Notes: generated from the letters alone by a model not told the origin. 64,000 nt of DNA from Fistularia commersonii (GCA_037954325.1 JBBMNZ010000001.1:19691758-19755757); one strand, 5' to 3'; positions 1-14,807 are shown, numbered from the stretch's first letter. Numbers and translations are program-made.

Positions 1-80
1 TCCCTGCACTGAACGTAGCTGGATTTTTTTTGGCAGAACAGTTAATACCACAAAGATTTCAAAGATCAGATTGCCGATGG

Positions 81-81
<1 letters not shown>

Positions 82-118
<37 letters not shown>
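82..118. repeat. (TG)n microsatellite
   Basis: About 18 uninterrupted TG units. Confidence 0.98.
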
Positions 119-120
<2 letters not shown>

Positions 121-3100
121 AAGGACAGGAGCCATAACAATTCCATTTTCAGTTTATTTCTGGGATATTACATTAGGCAAGGGAGGACTCCTTTAAGGAC
201 ACTAAAAATGTGGATTTTTCTGCGATCGCACATCCTGTATTTCGTTCAGGCGCAGATTCATGAAAAGTCTAGGGAGCCGGCGTTGTGCAAAAAGTCGTAT
301 CTAATCCAAAGCGAATGCTGCTTCTGCCAATGGACGCTTGGCGTTTACACGGTGGAGAGGATCTTGGCATGAGAGATCGAATCGCAGGCGGGATTTGATT
401 TCCTTGTTGAAAAACGCCAAATCCCAAGGCAATGTTTGTTGGAGGGCAAACAAGGAGGTGATTCGCTCTCAAATGAAAAATTCCTGAACAGCAGGAGGTT
501 GGAAAAAGTGTCATGTAACATCAAAATCAAGTCTGCAGAAAACGGAGGATGATGGAAAAGAGAGGTGCCCTTCAAGCTTACCTTTTCTATCCTTTCGTTC
601 ATTTTCAATCCTTCATCACAAGACCAACAGGACATCATTTTTTAAAACGTTGCCACATCAAAAGCCCGTGAGCACAGACACATCAGCGTCCATCCGGGGG
701 GAGACGGGGCTGACCTGCCCCAACACTGAAAAACTTCTCAAATTTCAGCCTTCTTGCTGCTCCAACCTAAGCAAGGTGAACACATGGATGGCATCTGGCG
801 CCGATGGGTTGCTTAGTCACGCTCTGGGGCAGATTCCCAGTCTGCCTCCGACCCCGGCCATTCTCTCACACTCACGCAATCAACGCAAAACCACCATTTT
901 ACACTCCTGCCAACCCCACTGGGCCTTCACACACAGTGTTTGAAGCTGGGGGACCTCAAAGATGATCTCTTAGCATGGTCTACTTAGACGTCTCTAATTT
1001 GGCTCTAGGAACCAGCTTCCTCCAGGGGGACATTTGAGCCGCGCATGTTCGCAGGCGGTGAAGGCCTACGGTCGGGACGGGTGTGACGCAGGCATCTACG
1101 ACTTGCACCCGAAGCTCAGCACTCCAAAACAAGCCTCTAAGAAGACGAAGCAGAAGAAGAGGAAGACAACACGGACAACACGAAGGTAGAGGCTTTCCAT
1201 GAACAGCATTCATAGAATAATAACCATAGACCATGAGCCATTAGCTGACCCCGCACTTATTCTGGCCAAAGTGTCGATGTTCTTCTGCAAACCCAGGAAA
1301 CCCCTCTAAGGCGTAGCAGGCCAGAAGAACTTGGACCTCTTTGACCCTCCATTTCTCAAAGATTTGTCTATCTGTTCCCCAAGAAGACACCTGACCAGAG
1401 ACTAGATTATGCTTTAGAAATGGTGCTCTACGGTCTGCAAGAAGTAACTGGTACTGGCTGCGGCTTGGGCGTTCTATGGAAGCGTAAAAAGACCCTACCT
1501 CAGAGACGGAGCTAATATGGTTCCTCGGCTGTCCCAGTGCATAAAAAAACAGTCCAGTTCCTGAAAAGGTTCTTGGAGCTGCAAAAAGTTCCTACACTGG
1601 GAAAGCAGCTAATGACACCTTTGGGCTCCTGCACAACTGACCAGAGTGACTGGTTGCTAAACATGTTTTCAGATAACTGAGGAGGACTGAACCAAGCAGC
1701 AGGTCATCTTTAACAACCACGCACACCTTTTGCAATACTGTGGCTCTCCACCTTCAGCCACCATAAATCATTTCAGTCGTGTAGGACAAAGGACCCCTCA
1801 TGCTGCAGAATCTTTAACTCCGCTTACTTTACGTGGCGTTGTCTTTGCAGCGTTCAGATAATAACAGGTACATTTACACACTTAAGTTGCATCTCATTCG
1901 GTAAACGTTTCCTTTTTCTGCTCCGAGCAGAATATCAGCACAATGAATGCACGATTGGAACGTGGTATTGTGTTAAAAAGAAAAAACTCAGCTGTTCGGG
2001 TTTAAGCAAGCGTCATATCCACTGGGGAAATCTTCCGCCCAACCGCTGCCTTGCTTGTTGTAACTGACACCCAGCCCTTTCTGCCAAGGCTGGCAGAAAT
2101 AGCTGGGAAGAAGAGAGCAAACCTGAGGGTGAAACCGAAAGAATAGGCTGACTATCTTGAAACCCATCAGTGTGATTAGTGTCTGGGTCAACGACCCTAA
2201 TTTCTGAGCTTTCAGCAGTTCTCCGGGCCAACATTTTCACCCCGGCTGCAGACCCCCAGCGCTTCTCTGTAGCTGTTCACTGCACAAGTTCAAAGTTTGG
2301 ACTGGCTTCCTGTGGCTGAAACTTTTGGTTGATGAGTGTGTCATCCCTCTTTGAAAAGGTTCCAGTCCCGTCAACGCTGTTGAACTTGTTCGAACCCCCT
2401 GCCAGCGCCGGAGATCTCAGGCAATCAGTCTCATTGAGTTGCAGCAGCACAGCCATCGAGCAAACAAAGATGTGTACCTCCCAATCAATGTTCCAGACAA
2501 GACAAAGGGCCATGTTTTTGTTGTTTTATTATTAACTCTGTGGTTTCAGTCTCAACCAGTGTCCCTGTTACTCTCTGTCAAAACAACGGAGGATGAGAAA
2601 TAAATATAATTCTTTTCCAGGGATGTTTTTCTTTCCTTCCTCTAACGTAACCACTCAAATGCACACGTTGGATATCTTAAATGAGTTAATAATGTCATGT
2701 GGCCACTTTCCGGATGGACGAGTACGTACCCCCCCAGGATTTGCAGGCACTCCTGTGCAAACTCACAGGTGGCCTAAAAATTCAGCCATCCCCAGTTGCT
2801 GAAATATGAAAGTAAAACCCATTTCCTCGTTCTTTCCCAGCGCGTCCGTCGCCCCTCGATGCAAAAAAGGGCTGTGGGTTCCCATTCCGAGAGGTCTGCA
2901 GATTGTCAGCTTGGCTGCTGACTCCTTCACAAGGGTCCGCTGGGACGTGTGCTCACCGTCTGCTCACTTCACCACTCCTTTGCCTGGAGGGCAGCCAGAG
3001 GACTGGAGTGAATGCAGTTTTATACATGATGCGTTTATAACGTTATTTATAAGTGTCGTTTTCTAACGTCTTAGACGGCGGGGCTGTTGGGAGGTCAAGC

Positions 3101-3373
3101 TGCCACCGGTGGGATCGGGATCCGACGTGACCTTTAGAAGGATGGAGAATCACGCACATTAAATATGCCGAATTTCTACTTTTCATCTGCTTTTTCCCCC
3201 CAATGAGTACGAGTGCAGCGGCGTGATGGCAGGGGCCTCCGAACCGAAGCACCCGAAATAATTCATCTATCACTAATGGCAGTCTATAAATCTGTTTCTG
3301 TTTCGACAAGCCACTTTTCTTCCTCAGAACGAAGGTGGTGTTTTTTGGGGGTGGTTCCTCATGAATAACTAAT

Positions 3374-3420
3374 ACTACAGTCTTGATTTCTGACAAATGA
3401 TCAGAAATCAAGGCTGTAGT
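3374..3420. repeat. Near-perfect hairpin, 20-bp arms, 7-nt loop
   Basis: Arm 3374-3393 (ACTACAGTCTTGATTTCTGA) pairs with arm 3401-3420, whose reverse complement differs at one base. The loop is CAAATGA. It is unrelated to any gene here and shorter than a normal miRNA precursor. Confidence 0.85.
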
Positions 3421-3529
3421 GGAAAAGGCAACATTTTTGCGGAGGGGTGGAAATCACCCTGACGTTTATCTTTCACTTCAGGTACCAACTTCTAGATCCA
3501 AAGCCATCAACTGGAGTTGCAGGCCCTTG

Positions 3530-3532
<3 letters not shown>

Positions 3533-3574
<42 letters not shown>

Positions 3575-3586
3575 TGTGTGTGTGTG
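3533..3586. repeat. (TG)n microsatellite
   Basis: About 27 TG units with one TA interruption. Confidence 0.98.
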
Positions 3587-6254
3587 AATTATTCTCTCCT
3601 AATGAAACCCTAATGACTGTCCAGTTTAATGCCTTGATCCTTTGAGCCTGGCGTGAAACATTACAAGCCGTAGAGTTAGCACCATGCCTTCGAAAACTTC
3701 CACTCTTGAAGTACAAGATCGGCAAGAAACAAAATGGTGGGGAAAAAGGGCACAAGGACTGCTGATCTGAGGGTCTCCGGCTCAGAGGTACCGGCTGTCC
3801 AAAGTGCAGCTCGCTGCATTTGCAGACACCGCTCACAGCACGCCCGTCTTCCATAAAGCGGACGGCCGGTTGTGGCCGCGATGCAACGGCGGAGCAGAAG
3901 TTGAGCGAGAGAGACGTCGGCAAGCGATGCAGACAGACGCGCCAGGGCTGCGTGACACAAGCGTTTTCTTAATACCGGCCAAAGGGCCCATCTGGGATTC
4001 TCCTCGGTAATGGAGCAGCCGTTTCTCTGATGTGTGGTTTCAATCCCCATGAAATCCCTGCATGTTGTCTTCATTTAGTTTACTTTGACCCAAAGCAGGC
4101 AGGCAATGGCATGACTTTTTTTGTTCTTTTCGTTCCTTGCAGTCGCTGTTTATTCTACCAGCACGACGGTAATTGTTCTTGTATTAGAATTTCACGTTTA
4201 ATATATATATATATAAAGAATATAATGTTGTGTCTCCATTTCTATGGGGTTTTGGAGACACAGGAGTTTGAACACAGTGTTATCTTTTGCCCTTTGCAAA
4301 CTTTTCCTTTTCCAGTCTTACACAGGTGGACTTTCACAGACCTCAGAAGGATACAGGGTAAAATGCATGCATCTTTGGTCTCACCAAGGCTCAAACAATC
4401 GTCATGGAATCGCCGGCAGCTACGGGCATGGTTTTAAAACTCGACGGCAAAGCCGAGGGGCCGTAGAGGTGGAGGCGACACAAGCGAGAGCTCTTTTGAG
4501 GCGATCAGAGTTTCTGTACTCACATGAGGTTTTTTTTTTTTCACGGGAGGGACAGCAGACGACTGCACTCGCATATCACTAATCCATGCAGGTAGATCAC
4601 CCAGACAACAGGGATTCCTTTCAAGATCAACAGTTAATTCTGGTGCAGAAAGAACGAACCAATAAGGAGTTATTATTTGGGGTCGGATCTGTTTGGATAG
4701 CATAGAAGTTCCTTCTCTGCAGGGTTGGCCTCAGTGGAGGAGTTCACCTTACCGGCAACACGGAAGCAGAACAATCACCAAATCGCCAATTGCTGTCAAT
4801 AATCGAACGGACAGAAATAAAAAAAGACAAACAGAGCACGTGTTTCTTTATCCTTCACGTCGCTGTTTACGCCGCCTCCTAAGTGACAGTGTTCCAAGTG
4901 ATCAATCGAAAACACATTGCTATCGAGCCTTTGTGCGATCGCTCTCATTAGCCCGTTGACCAGTCAGAGCCTCTCTGCTATCTCTGATAAACAACTCCAT
5001 TAAAACGTCAATGAGTATCCAGGCCATTGCTTCTCGGCCTCATTAAGACTTCCGGCTACACCACTACGACCCAGAGGGGGGCTCAGACTAACCAGAATGC
5101 TTTGCTCTATTTGGCAAAAAGTGACACATCATGCCAGATGGATGTTTGGCAAAGAGGAAATATAGTAATGCAGGTGAATCCAGACAAAAGGGGATTTTGT
5201 GTAAGATCCGGACCCTCGTCCAATCATAAATCAAAAACGATGCGTCCGTTTGTTATCTGCCCGTCGTGTTTCTCAACCGCACAGTTTCAGTTACAGTATA
5301 TCATCAGAAATAAATTCTGAAGTTCGCTACGGCCCTAGATTGTTTGCCACTGTTGGCATTGGCACTTGTTTGGCATTATCTTTAAGAAAAACATTCAATT
5401 ACATTTTTAAAGAGAGGCGCAAATGACCCAGAAAACTGCAATGTGCAGAAATCTCGGACGTGTGAAGACAGCGAGAATCCCTCAGAGCAAGCGGCGGGCC
5501 CCACGCCAACCTGCAATACCACCGTCACAGAGAAACAAGAGTCAAGAAATGCGTCTGTCATCAATATCCAGATCACTTTGTCTTAAGAGCATTGAAAAAA
5601 GAAAACAGAAGGTCGTGTGCTGTCTGAACAGTTTCTTGGCCAGGGATGCTGATGTTTGAAATATACTCAAATGTAAAGCCAAAAAAAATGAAATCACAGA
5701 CCTCAAACAGCCGTGGGTCAGAGGAAAACACAGGGAAAACACAGGGATTGTCCATTGTGTCCAATTCGGGGATCATGTCTACATGTCATCTAAAGGAGCT
5801 GAGAGGAGCTGATTTCCAGGACCGGGGGAGACAAAGGATTGCAGTGAAAACTACTTCTCGAATGAAATGTCTGCTCTTTTTATTTTTTATCAATTAAAGG
5901 AGACCATGACGTGATGGGAATATCAACGATGCTCACGTTCATTCTTCTCCTTTTGGCCTCAGAACACAGCAGAAGCAGCAGTAATGTGGCCGAATAGATC
6001 AAAGATGCTGCAGTTGATTCTCCCTCATGGTGAAAAAATCCACTCCCAGGGTTTTCAGAGATGGCTGCGGGGTAAATACCACTTCATCTTCCAAATCTCT
6101 TACTTCCACAGCGTTATGTGTTCGATACAAAGGATGAGTTATTTGCCATATGATATCACACCCGGCTGTCAGCTGGTTGCGTCTCTCCCTCTCGCTCTCT
6201 CCGTCTGTTTGTTCTGTTTGCTTTTAATGACCACCAGGCCTTAACTCTTCAGCA

Positions 6255-6804
6255 GGCTTCACTATTTCGGGGGGATTTGATAGAGGAATGGTCCAGAAGA
6301 TGAACAAAAGAACAGAGCTGCTTCGATGGCCAAGGACCGCAGTCATCCCTCGCATGGGCCCTTCACACGCCTCTCCTTGGGCTGGAGCTACAGGAGAATG
6401 AAATATTGGACATCGCCGAAGAACTCCTTCTACCCACCTGCCATCAGATTCTTGAACAACTGGCAGTCAATAACATGTTCTACCGCAGAACCAACAGACC
6501 CACCCGGTTGTCACTTCTCTGCCCCCAACTGTTCATTTAAACGTTTGCATCCAACCTGCGCTTTGTGAGTTTGCACACTCAAAGCTGCATTTGACCGTTT
6601 GCATGTCGATCTGCATGTTTTTTCCACTCGACTTCCTGTAAATCCAACTGTTTATTCTGAATTTGCACACCCAGTGCTGTCCTATTACACACTATCCGGC
6701 TGCAGTGAGGACATCTAAGTAACAAATGCCTTATACAGGGAAAGACGTCTCCTGACTGCACACATGACAATAAACACTTTGAATCTTAAAAAAAAAAAAA
6801 AAAA
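6255..6804 (+). mobile_element. LINE 3' fragment with poly(A) tail
   Basis: Translated pieces (PSHGPFTRLSLGWSY; FYPPAIRFLNN) resemble the extreme C-terminus of fish non-LTR reverse transcriptases, split between frames. The 3' UTR ends in ACAATAAACACTTTGAATCTT followed by 18 A. The 5' part is missing, as expected of incomplete reverse transcription. The clade (Rex1/CR1-like) is a guess. Confidence 0.6.
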
Positions 6805-9800
6805 GGATCAAATTTTGAAAGAAGCAATGAAATAGTAAGTAGTCTCCCTTTCTAAAGCGCTTTCACGTCTTTGTGAAAGCGCAGAAAGGAGGAGCCGGGG
6901 ATTAACCTTCCAGCCTCTGGCTTGACGCCCATGTCGAGCGTCAGGTCGTTTCTGCAAGGCGTTTGTGGCGGCACTCCCGAAGTTCACAATAATTCATCGG
7001 GATTTCCATTGACCTTTTCCTTATTGATGCAACACAAATCCAAATCCACGAATCGGTGTCATCGACACAACACAACATGAACAAGACCCTCTGTTTCAAA
7101 ACAGAGCCCAGAGGGAAACAAAAACAAAAATGTCTTGTGGTCACAAGATGTAACTTGGTTGTTAATCACTGTTTCATGGTCATAACCAAGAGATAGAATA
7201 TGTTTAAATTGAGTTAATGCAGCTGAAAACACATGTTTTCAATCGAATCAGAAAGATACCCCGATCGATAGCTGACGGGAGAGGAACGCTGTCACAACAT
7301 GACACATCTTTATGATTCCACCGGGATGGACAGAAGGCAAGTGTGGGACGCATTTAATCGCAGTTAAAACATTTGTGAGAATGAATATAGATGATTGATC
7401 CATGGCGGGGTTTCAATCGATGTTTAAACATTACACTCATGACGGGCCGCTCCATTTGCTCTGCCCAGAACCAAAGCAGAGAAGTGGAGAATTAATGTGC
7501 TTTGGAAAAAACACTTTGACCATTTTTTTTTTTTTTTTTTTTTTTGCCTTCATGTGTTTCTTGTTTTTCTTTCAGTATTTAAATTCTTCACTTCTTTTTT
7601 TGGACAGTGAGCTCGGTGAGGCCCTCTTGGTGTGAAAAGCGCTCAAACCTGGCCTGGCCTATTGTGTGTCATCCCATGAGTCTGCCTTTCCTCTACTAAT
7701 ACTGGATCAATTAATCCCTCTAAGACTCAAAGGATGACACACTCCGCGACAGAGTCGTACAAATGGATTTTCACTGGTCAGCTGATGTTTTCTTTTTTAA
7801 CGTGGTCTGATTATGCAAAGCAAGCGGCAGATGCTGAGAATGGAGGGTCGAACTGGTATGGAAGCTGTTTTCACATGTTGTTCACATCTGCCATTTGTCA
7901 TCACGCTTTACCCACAACACGTTTGAGCTCCAGTTTAAAAGACAGAATACTTTGACTTTAATTATCGTCCTGTATCTCATATAGTGAGCGAGCCTGTCAG
8001 TCAGCAAGTTAGCTTATTAAAAACTGCATATGTTACTACTTTACTACTTCATTGTCGCTCCTCAGGCTACTGCCTCTTATCTTTCCCAGTATTCATATAT
8101 AATAGCAAGAAGTACAAGAACTTCAAGACAGAAGAAAAGGGTGCAGAGAGAACCAGGCCTGGGAAGAAATCCGCTGTGTGTTTTCCAACAGTTTTCCAAC
8201 AGTTTCCCTGATATACACATTTTGGTTTCAAAAAAGTACCTGCTTCCAGAAATGTTACCTTGACAACCCGCCGAATAATGTATTCATCACGGACCACGCG
8301 TCTTCAATAATTAATCGATTCAACATCGGCAAAGTCACTAAATCACCCTGTTGCAGATGACTGTTTATCACAATTGATAATAACAATAATCCTCCTCACA
8401 TCCCTGTTTTCATCATTATAAATAGTCGTTCGGCCCAAAAATAAGTTCCTTGCGGGTCTGTCTCTTGTAGCTGTGCAGATATTTCACATGATGGCTGAGC
8501 ACGGAGCCGTGACAGTGCAGGTTTCTTATAGAGCACGATGTGGACCATCTCTCCCTTCTATGGACTCGGGTTACACTGGACAACCAGCACGGAGGGATTT
8601 TGTGTATTTTTCCCCCAGTGTTTCACAGCTCAGGAGTTGTCTCCAGGAAGCTGCAACACTCCTCATATCGATATTTGGGAAATAGGACTTTTTTTTTTTT
8701 TTTCATTTTTTGGTGAACAACACCTTTAGGTCCCACCAATTAGCATCCAAACCTTTACACCTACTGCGGTAAACAAAAAGGGCCGTCCTTCCAGCGTAAA
8801 AGCAGGTATTATTAACAGATCCACTGTCATAGCTTTGCGTCAGTATGACAACGTCCTCTTTCAGCTTCGATCAAAGAACCTCTACACATGATATCCCACG
8901 ACGTCCCCTTCCTCTGGACCCTTTTCGCAATACTGTCGTCACCACATGACGCCGCAGTGTCGGTTTTTCGCCGTGCAGCTCTCTGTGCACGTCTTTGCTT
9001 GATGTGTTTTGGGGAATGATAGATGAGTGAGCATGCAAATAGTTATTCCTCCAGCACTTAGCCTCAGTTAAACCAGTGTCTGGAGAGAACCGTTTCAGAG
9101 ATTATTTATGAGCTCTTAGTTTCTGGCTAAATCCAGCCCTCAAGTATGTAAAAGGGATGCAACAACATCACTGTTGAGAACGACTGCTGCCAAACAATTT
9201 GAAAAACCGCAGCCATTAATTTTTCAGGCTACCAGCCTCAGTCCTTGTCCTCAGATGATATATTTGAATCTGCATGGGTCGTATTTAATCCTGTAGACTG
9301 ATAACTAATCCCCGAATCTCTGCACAAAGTCCCATATCAGAGGGTTCGCAAGAAATGAATAACTGGGCTGTGATGAATCGACATGAAGGAGCATTGTGAA
9401 AGTAAGATATGCTGAAATTTACGTGCCCATAATTCAAAACATAGTCTGTATTAAACAATTAAGAGCCAGATATTGTTCTTACACATGTATCAGTAACTAG
9501 TTCATCCAGTAAATCATTAAAGATCAATTCAGTTCACAGACTATTATGATTAAACACAGACTTCATTCTGTTGCGTATGTCAGTGGCATCATTTTAGAAC
9601 ACCGGATGACAAGTTAACGGCACAGTCAATATATTCAGATGGCTTAAGGATATTCAGATGGCTTAAGGATAGGGGAGGAAGTACCCTGTGGCCCTACGAA
9701 TACAACAATATGAACGTTTTTCTGATAAGGCCCAAAAAACAATTTCTATCTCACCTCAAAGACTATCGGCGTCAGGCCTTTTTGGCATTCCGTGAAATCA

Positions 9801-12696
9801 CCAGACAATCTCTTTCTTCCTCGTGCACACTAAAACCACTGAGGTCGTCTTCCTCAGTGTCAGAATTGAACAGCCTCAGAATTTCACGGGAATTTTATTG
9901 GTCCAATGTGAAAAAAAGATAAATTAGCAGCATCATTTAAGCCGCAGTGTTCGAAGCGCGTGAGAGAAATAGCGGCTTATAGTCGGAAATTTACGGCATA
10001 TACAATTAAGAATACCTGACGAAGGCACCTTGCTCGGGGCGGAGCGTCGTGAACAGAAAACATACACACGTTAACAATGCATTTGTCCTTATTTATTGTG
10101 ATGGCAATTATTTGGATTTTTTTGCAGGAACCATCATGGAGGATTTCATTTCCCCGGAGCTGTTTTCAACACTGGGTACTTGACTCCCAAAAACATTTTT
10201 TCTGAAGAAATCTTTTGTCAGCCAAACAGTTTTTACTAAATTGGGAGTCCTCTTTTCCTTTTCATTGGATCACAAAAATCCCCCACATCCACACTTCGCA
10301 GATAGCTTGACAGAACATGAATGTTTTTTTAAGAAAACAAAAATTGCAATAATTAGGTAATCTGAAGCTGTATTTTTGTCTCATTTTAGAGCTGGAGTGG
10401 GCAGAAGGAAGGCAGGCAGGGGAAATACAAATAACTTTGTCTCATGTACACAGAGGGGAAGAATGATAATATCCAGCAATATATGGAAAATGGTGAGCTT
10501 GAAATCATTAATGTTTTAAGTGGAAAGCCCTGCTGCAGGCCAGCGCTTGGTTGGCCAGCTTTAACAGCACTTTACAAGAGTGGCAATCACAGCCTCACTG
10601 CGACTACAACACTACACTAATGAAAAAAAGAAAATTCACAAACTTGCATGATCAACCCTGAAACATTGATCCGTGCATGTCTTGGATGGATGTTACGATA
10701 ACCATCCCTCAAAAATATGCAAGTAAAATACTCAATACTTAAGTGTTTTGTGGTCTTGCTACATTATTCACCGCTAAAATGAACATGTTAATGGTAATGT
10801 TATTTCACCATTGCAAAGCCTTCAACTGTGGCAAGCTAAAAACCAGATAGATAAAATGGGATTTTGCTCACCACAGTACAACATATGCCTATCACAAAGC
10901 ACGACACACCATGATGTCCACATTTTATCATCCATGCATAAAGCGGCCTTGGCTTCGATATCTGGCTCGCTAACATTTTACTTCAACCTCACAGTCGCAG
11001 GCTGACAAGCACTCCCACAGCACTGACAGGACTTGGTGAATCATCAGAGAAAAACAAAAGAACAGATCACCACCGAGCTAACTCATTATAAGTCCCTACA
11101 GGTGTGTCAATCTGTACGACCGCCCTTCTGCATAACCAATGTTATAAACATCACATAAAGTATCAAGTTTTTTCTTCAAACAGAGTTCAAACATCAGTTG
11201 CTTCCACTCGATGATGCACCGATGTGGACCTGACAGGTTTGTGCCGAGAGGAGCACCATTCAAATGTACAAATAAAAGAAAATATCTATGGGAGCAAATT
11301 ATTGAAGCCAAGGCTGTCGGTATTCATACTTAATTTTCAACTGCAGATTATACTGTTTACACATTCGCTGTTAAATGTTCATGCCTATTGAAAATAAACA
11401 ATTACTTATGTATTTCAACAAGACCTTGTTGATTTCTTGAGAGTGGAGCTGTCACACCATAGACCGATTCCACCACAAACTAAACGCCTTTAACGTAATC
11501 CTCAATTGAGACTACACAGTAAAATGTTATTGTTGACAAAACAGAGACCCTAATCTAATGTAATGTCAATTAAACGGAGACCTTTCCCCACAGCCAGCCA
11601 TCCTGTGTGTGTATGCAATTGATGCTGCTGCAGATCTAATGGGTAACTTGTTCTAAGTTACCACTTTAGTATTGATGGCTCTAGTAGCTACTGACATAAC
11701 TACACAAGTACGTCTAATTAATTATCACGCACTGATTCATTCACCTCATGGTGCCCTTAATGCAGCTAAAAGGGTGTAATGGAAACATTCGATTTTTGCC
11801 TTTTCACTTATATATTGTGCATTTCACACATTTGTACTTTGTATCAACAGCCAGTGCTGTTGCTACCCACCTCGGGCCTTGCGTTGTGGGCTGCATTCAC
11901 AGTTTTTTGGAGCATTGTCTTGAAAGGCTGCAGAGCGGTAAGGAACAAATTATACTTTTGACATGCATCATGCGCAGGCGCCAAATGTTTTCTATATCAA
12001 ATCAAAATTCCTTTAAGTTGAATATTCACCACAGTCACAAACATCTGGACAATGCTGATATGGAAAATGGCAATGGTGTTTTGGTTTCAGGTAACTGAGC
12101 ACTTAGGAAACTTTATATCTCTGGGTCTTGTGACAGTAAGAACAGTTAGTTTGTAAAAATATCAAACAGATATCAATCTTTTCTCTCTGACCATTCATGT
12201 CACTGTATACGTGAAGAAATACAGGCAGGATCAGAACAAAACACATGACTTTTCGGGTCGGCTTGTTAACTTAACACCAGAAGAATACACTTGCTAGCTT
12301 AACACCAGCCTAACACTAGAGGTCGGATTTTTTTTTTTTTTTTTTTAATTGAACATAAATGGTATAAACAGATATAAATATGTGCAAACAAACAAACATG
12401 GCAAGGTAGACTCGAAGGTCAACGAATCAACTGGGGATGAGGAAGCAAAGGACATAAGAACATTTGTTCTGTATGTAATCACTGAACTGAATGAGTTAAC
12501 AGTATTAAAGGTTTGTGAGAAATGTTTAATGCTAGAAGAAAAATAAATTAAAAGAAAAATAAATAAATAATACAATACAATATGTACTTAACTTGGTGGT
12601 TCACAGGGAATCTCAGATATCAAACTGTATCCTTTTTTTGTTTTGTTTTGTTTTGTTTTCCATAAGTTTTAAGGATTCTTTTATGGAAGTTTGACA
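6805..12696. other. Intergenic, AT-rich, no gene recognised
   Basis: T-runs occur at about 7524-7545 and 8690-8702 and around 12327-12347. ORFs are short and low in domain character. Beyond the 19-bp duplication nothing can be assigned. Confidence 0.6.
9631..9668. repeat. 19-bp perfect tandem duplication
   Basis: ATATTCAGATGGCTTAAGG occurs twice in direct succession (9631-9649 and 9650-9668). A simple duplication in intergenic DNA. Confidence 0.9.
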
Positions 12697-12788
12697 TTAG
12701 CATGACACCGACAATTGCCTGCTCAACACCGGAAGTCGGAAATTAGCATAACACCGACGCTTGCCGGCAAAACACCGGAAGTTAGCAA
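12697..12788. repeat. Two degenerate 46-bp tandem copies
   Basis: Both copies follow the plan TTAGCATRACACCGAC, then a TTGCC core, then AACACCGGAAGT. A third partial TTAGCAACG begins at 12782. Related AACACCAG phrases occur at 12270-12315, suggesting a larger decayed repeat. Confidence 0.7.
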
Positions 12789-14807
12789 CGCGAACAAGCA
12801 AGCAAGCACTCGGTTTAGCCACTGATCTCACCCACGAATCAGCCTGATGGTAAATTAGCCGCTAAACGGAAATTCTACTCGAACCTGTATTTACTTGTAT
12901 TTACCTGTAGAGCAGTCAGGTAACAGGAGGCGTCTTCTTCGGTCACCCACCTTGGCGTTGAGGTCGTACCATGTCGGTCCCGCATCGGCAGCGACACCTA
13001 GCGGTACAAACGAGTACCTCCGCGCTTTGGTGCACTGCTGTAACACGAATGATGAATGTTTTTGGAAAAAGGTGTACGTTTCTATTTAATCTTAAGCATA
13101 GACGTTTTTTTTCCCAGTATATTTTCAATTTACCTGCCTTGTTTAACAAGTGAGTTAATAGCATCATTTAACAGAACTGATCTTTTCCATGAGTCCAGGA
13201 ACAAACAACCCTGATTGTCGTCCCCTGGACTGCGGATGATGGTGTCCTGCAAATAAACAGAACTGTAAACACTTAAGTCTTCAAAACACATAATGTTTTG
13301 CATTAAAGTAGATTGTAATCAACACTATTTTTCTGCTGCAATGAAAGTTTTACCACCACCACTATGAATGCCTGGGCTACAAAGGCCTGACAAATAACAT
13401 ATTGCTAAAAAAAAAACAACAATCAGCTAACATATTCTGTTGCCTGCTGGAGATTACATCTTATGCAAACACAGAAACAACCGGATCACGTCTATTGAAG
13501 TTGTCAGTCATCCAGTTCTTGCCCGAATCTTTTTGTGGCGACTGGACTTGAATTGCTTCCCTTGAAGACGATGGCAAAGAGGGCACTTTGGCATGCAATC
13601 AGGAGGAGCCTGGGATGAAACTGCAGTAGGGATCTGCAGTTTTGTGTGTGTGTGTGAAATATCAAACAAAGTGTGGGGGCATCAAACTGCCCTCATGACA
13701 GAGTCCTGCAGGAAAATCCTTGTCTCTCTCCTGTGTGAGACATCCCTGAAGACAAACATTGGGATCTGTGCTGACAGACGACTCCAGATTTTGGGGAAGA
13801 ACCCTTTGCTGTTGTAAATCAGTGTTTGCCATTCACACAAGTGTCTGCAACCAAAGGGGGAAGAGCTGGACACAGTGCAACGTTGACATGTAGCTTAGTT
13901 TTACATTGCAGATCCGTTGCTTGGGTGTTTCTCATATCCTCTGTCAGTGGAGACGCTCCACTTTGTGCTTGGCTTTGGGGACAATCGCTCATACCCAAGA
14001 CAACAGCACCAACACTTGGGGCCGCGATCGATAGCTCATTTGTGGATCAGCTGAATGTGTTGCTTGTTGTTTTTGACAAAGAAGCTGTGAATATGGGTCC
14101 AGTTTTGCTTATTTCATGGAGCACGATGCACAACATCCCATCAGCAGATGTTTTATTTTGATTTTATTTACTTTTTGCCGTTTTCTTTCTTGGTCCAAGT
14201 GCTTTCATCATCTCGGGCTCATGCGGTGACAGGCAGCTGTTTTTGGTCAAAGTGTTTTGCCGAACCCGCCGTGAGGCTGGTGCAGCTTACGGACTGTAGA
14301 CTGTCAAAGTTAGCGAGGAACCGATGAGCCGGGTTTAACAATCGGGGACCAGAATGGAGCAGGAAAAGGCCAAAAACAAAAACAGAGGAGGATCTGACTG
14401 GAATCTGACTGGAAGGTGAAGGTCCAACAACCCTTTTTATCTTCAGTGTCCTGTGAGTTCAATTGAATTAAAAATCAATTGCAATTGTCAACTGAGGGGT
14501 GTTTTTCAGCTGTCAAAACCTAAACATGATTCATTGTTCGGTGAATTTGTCTTGTAAACCTTCCTCATTGAAAACCCTCTATGATTCAGTCAGCATTTTG
14601 CCCATTTTACATGGTTGTTTTCTAAAATGTGATAAAATGCCACGAGTGAACGCTTGTTACCAAAACATAAGTGAGCAAGTGCCTTAAAATGTAACATGAA
14701 ATTTCCTGCAAATCGGGGATTGTCCGAGAGTGAGCAGGAAAGTGTCCCAACTCGGTTTAGATTTGCAACATTTATGGACCTTGTGTCACCTGCTGCCCCC
14801 CCCCCAC

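Larger units (their letters stand above)
119..6254. other. Intergenic, no gene recognised
   Basis: Apart from the TG tract and hairpin listed, I see only short ORFs without domain character. The sequence is mixed unique DNA with no clear exon, RNA gene or transposon ends. Confidence 0.6.

Noticed and set aside
3374..3420. miRNA gene
   Set aside because: The whole hairpin is only 47 nt and pairing does not extend beyond it; typical precursors are longer with imperfect stems.
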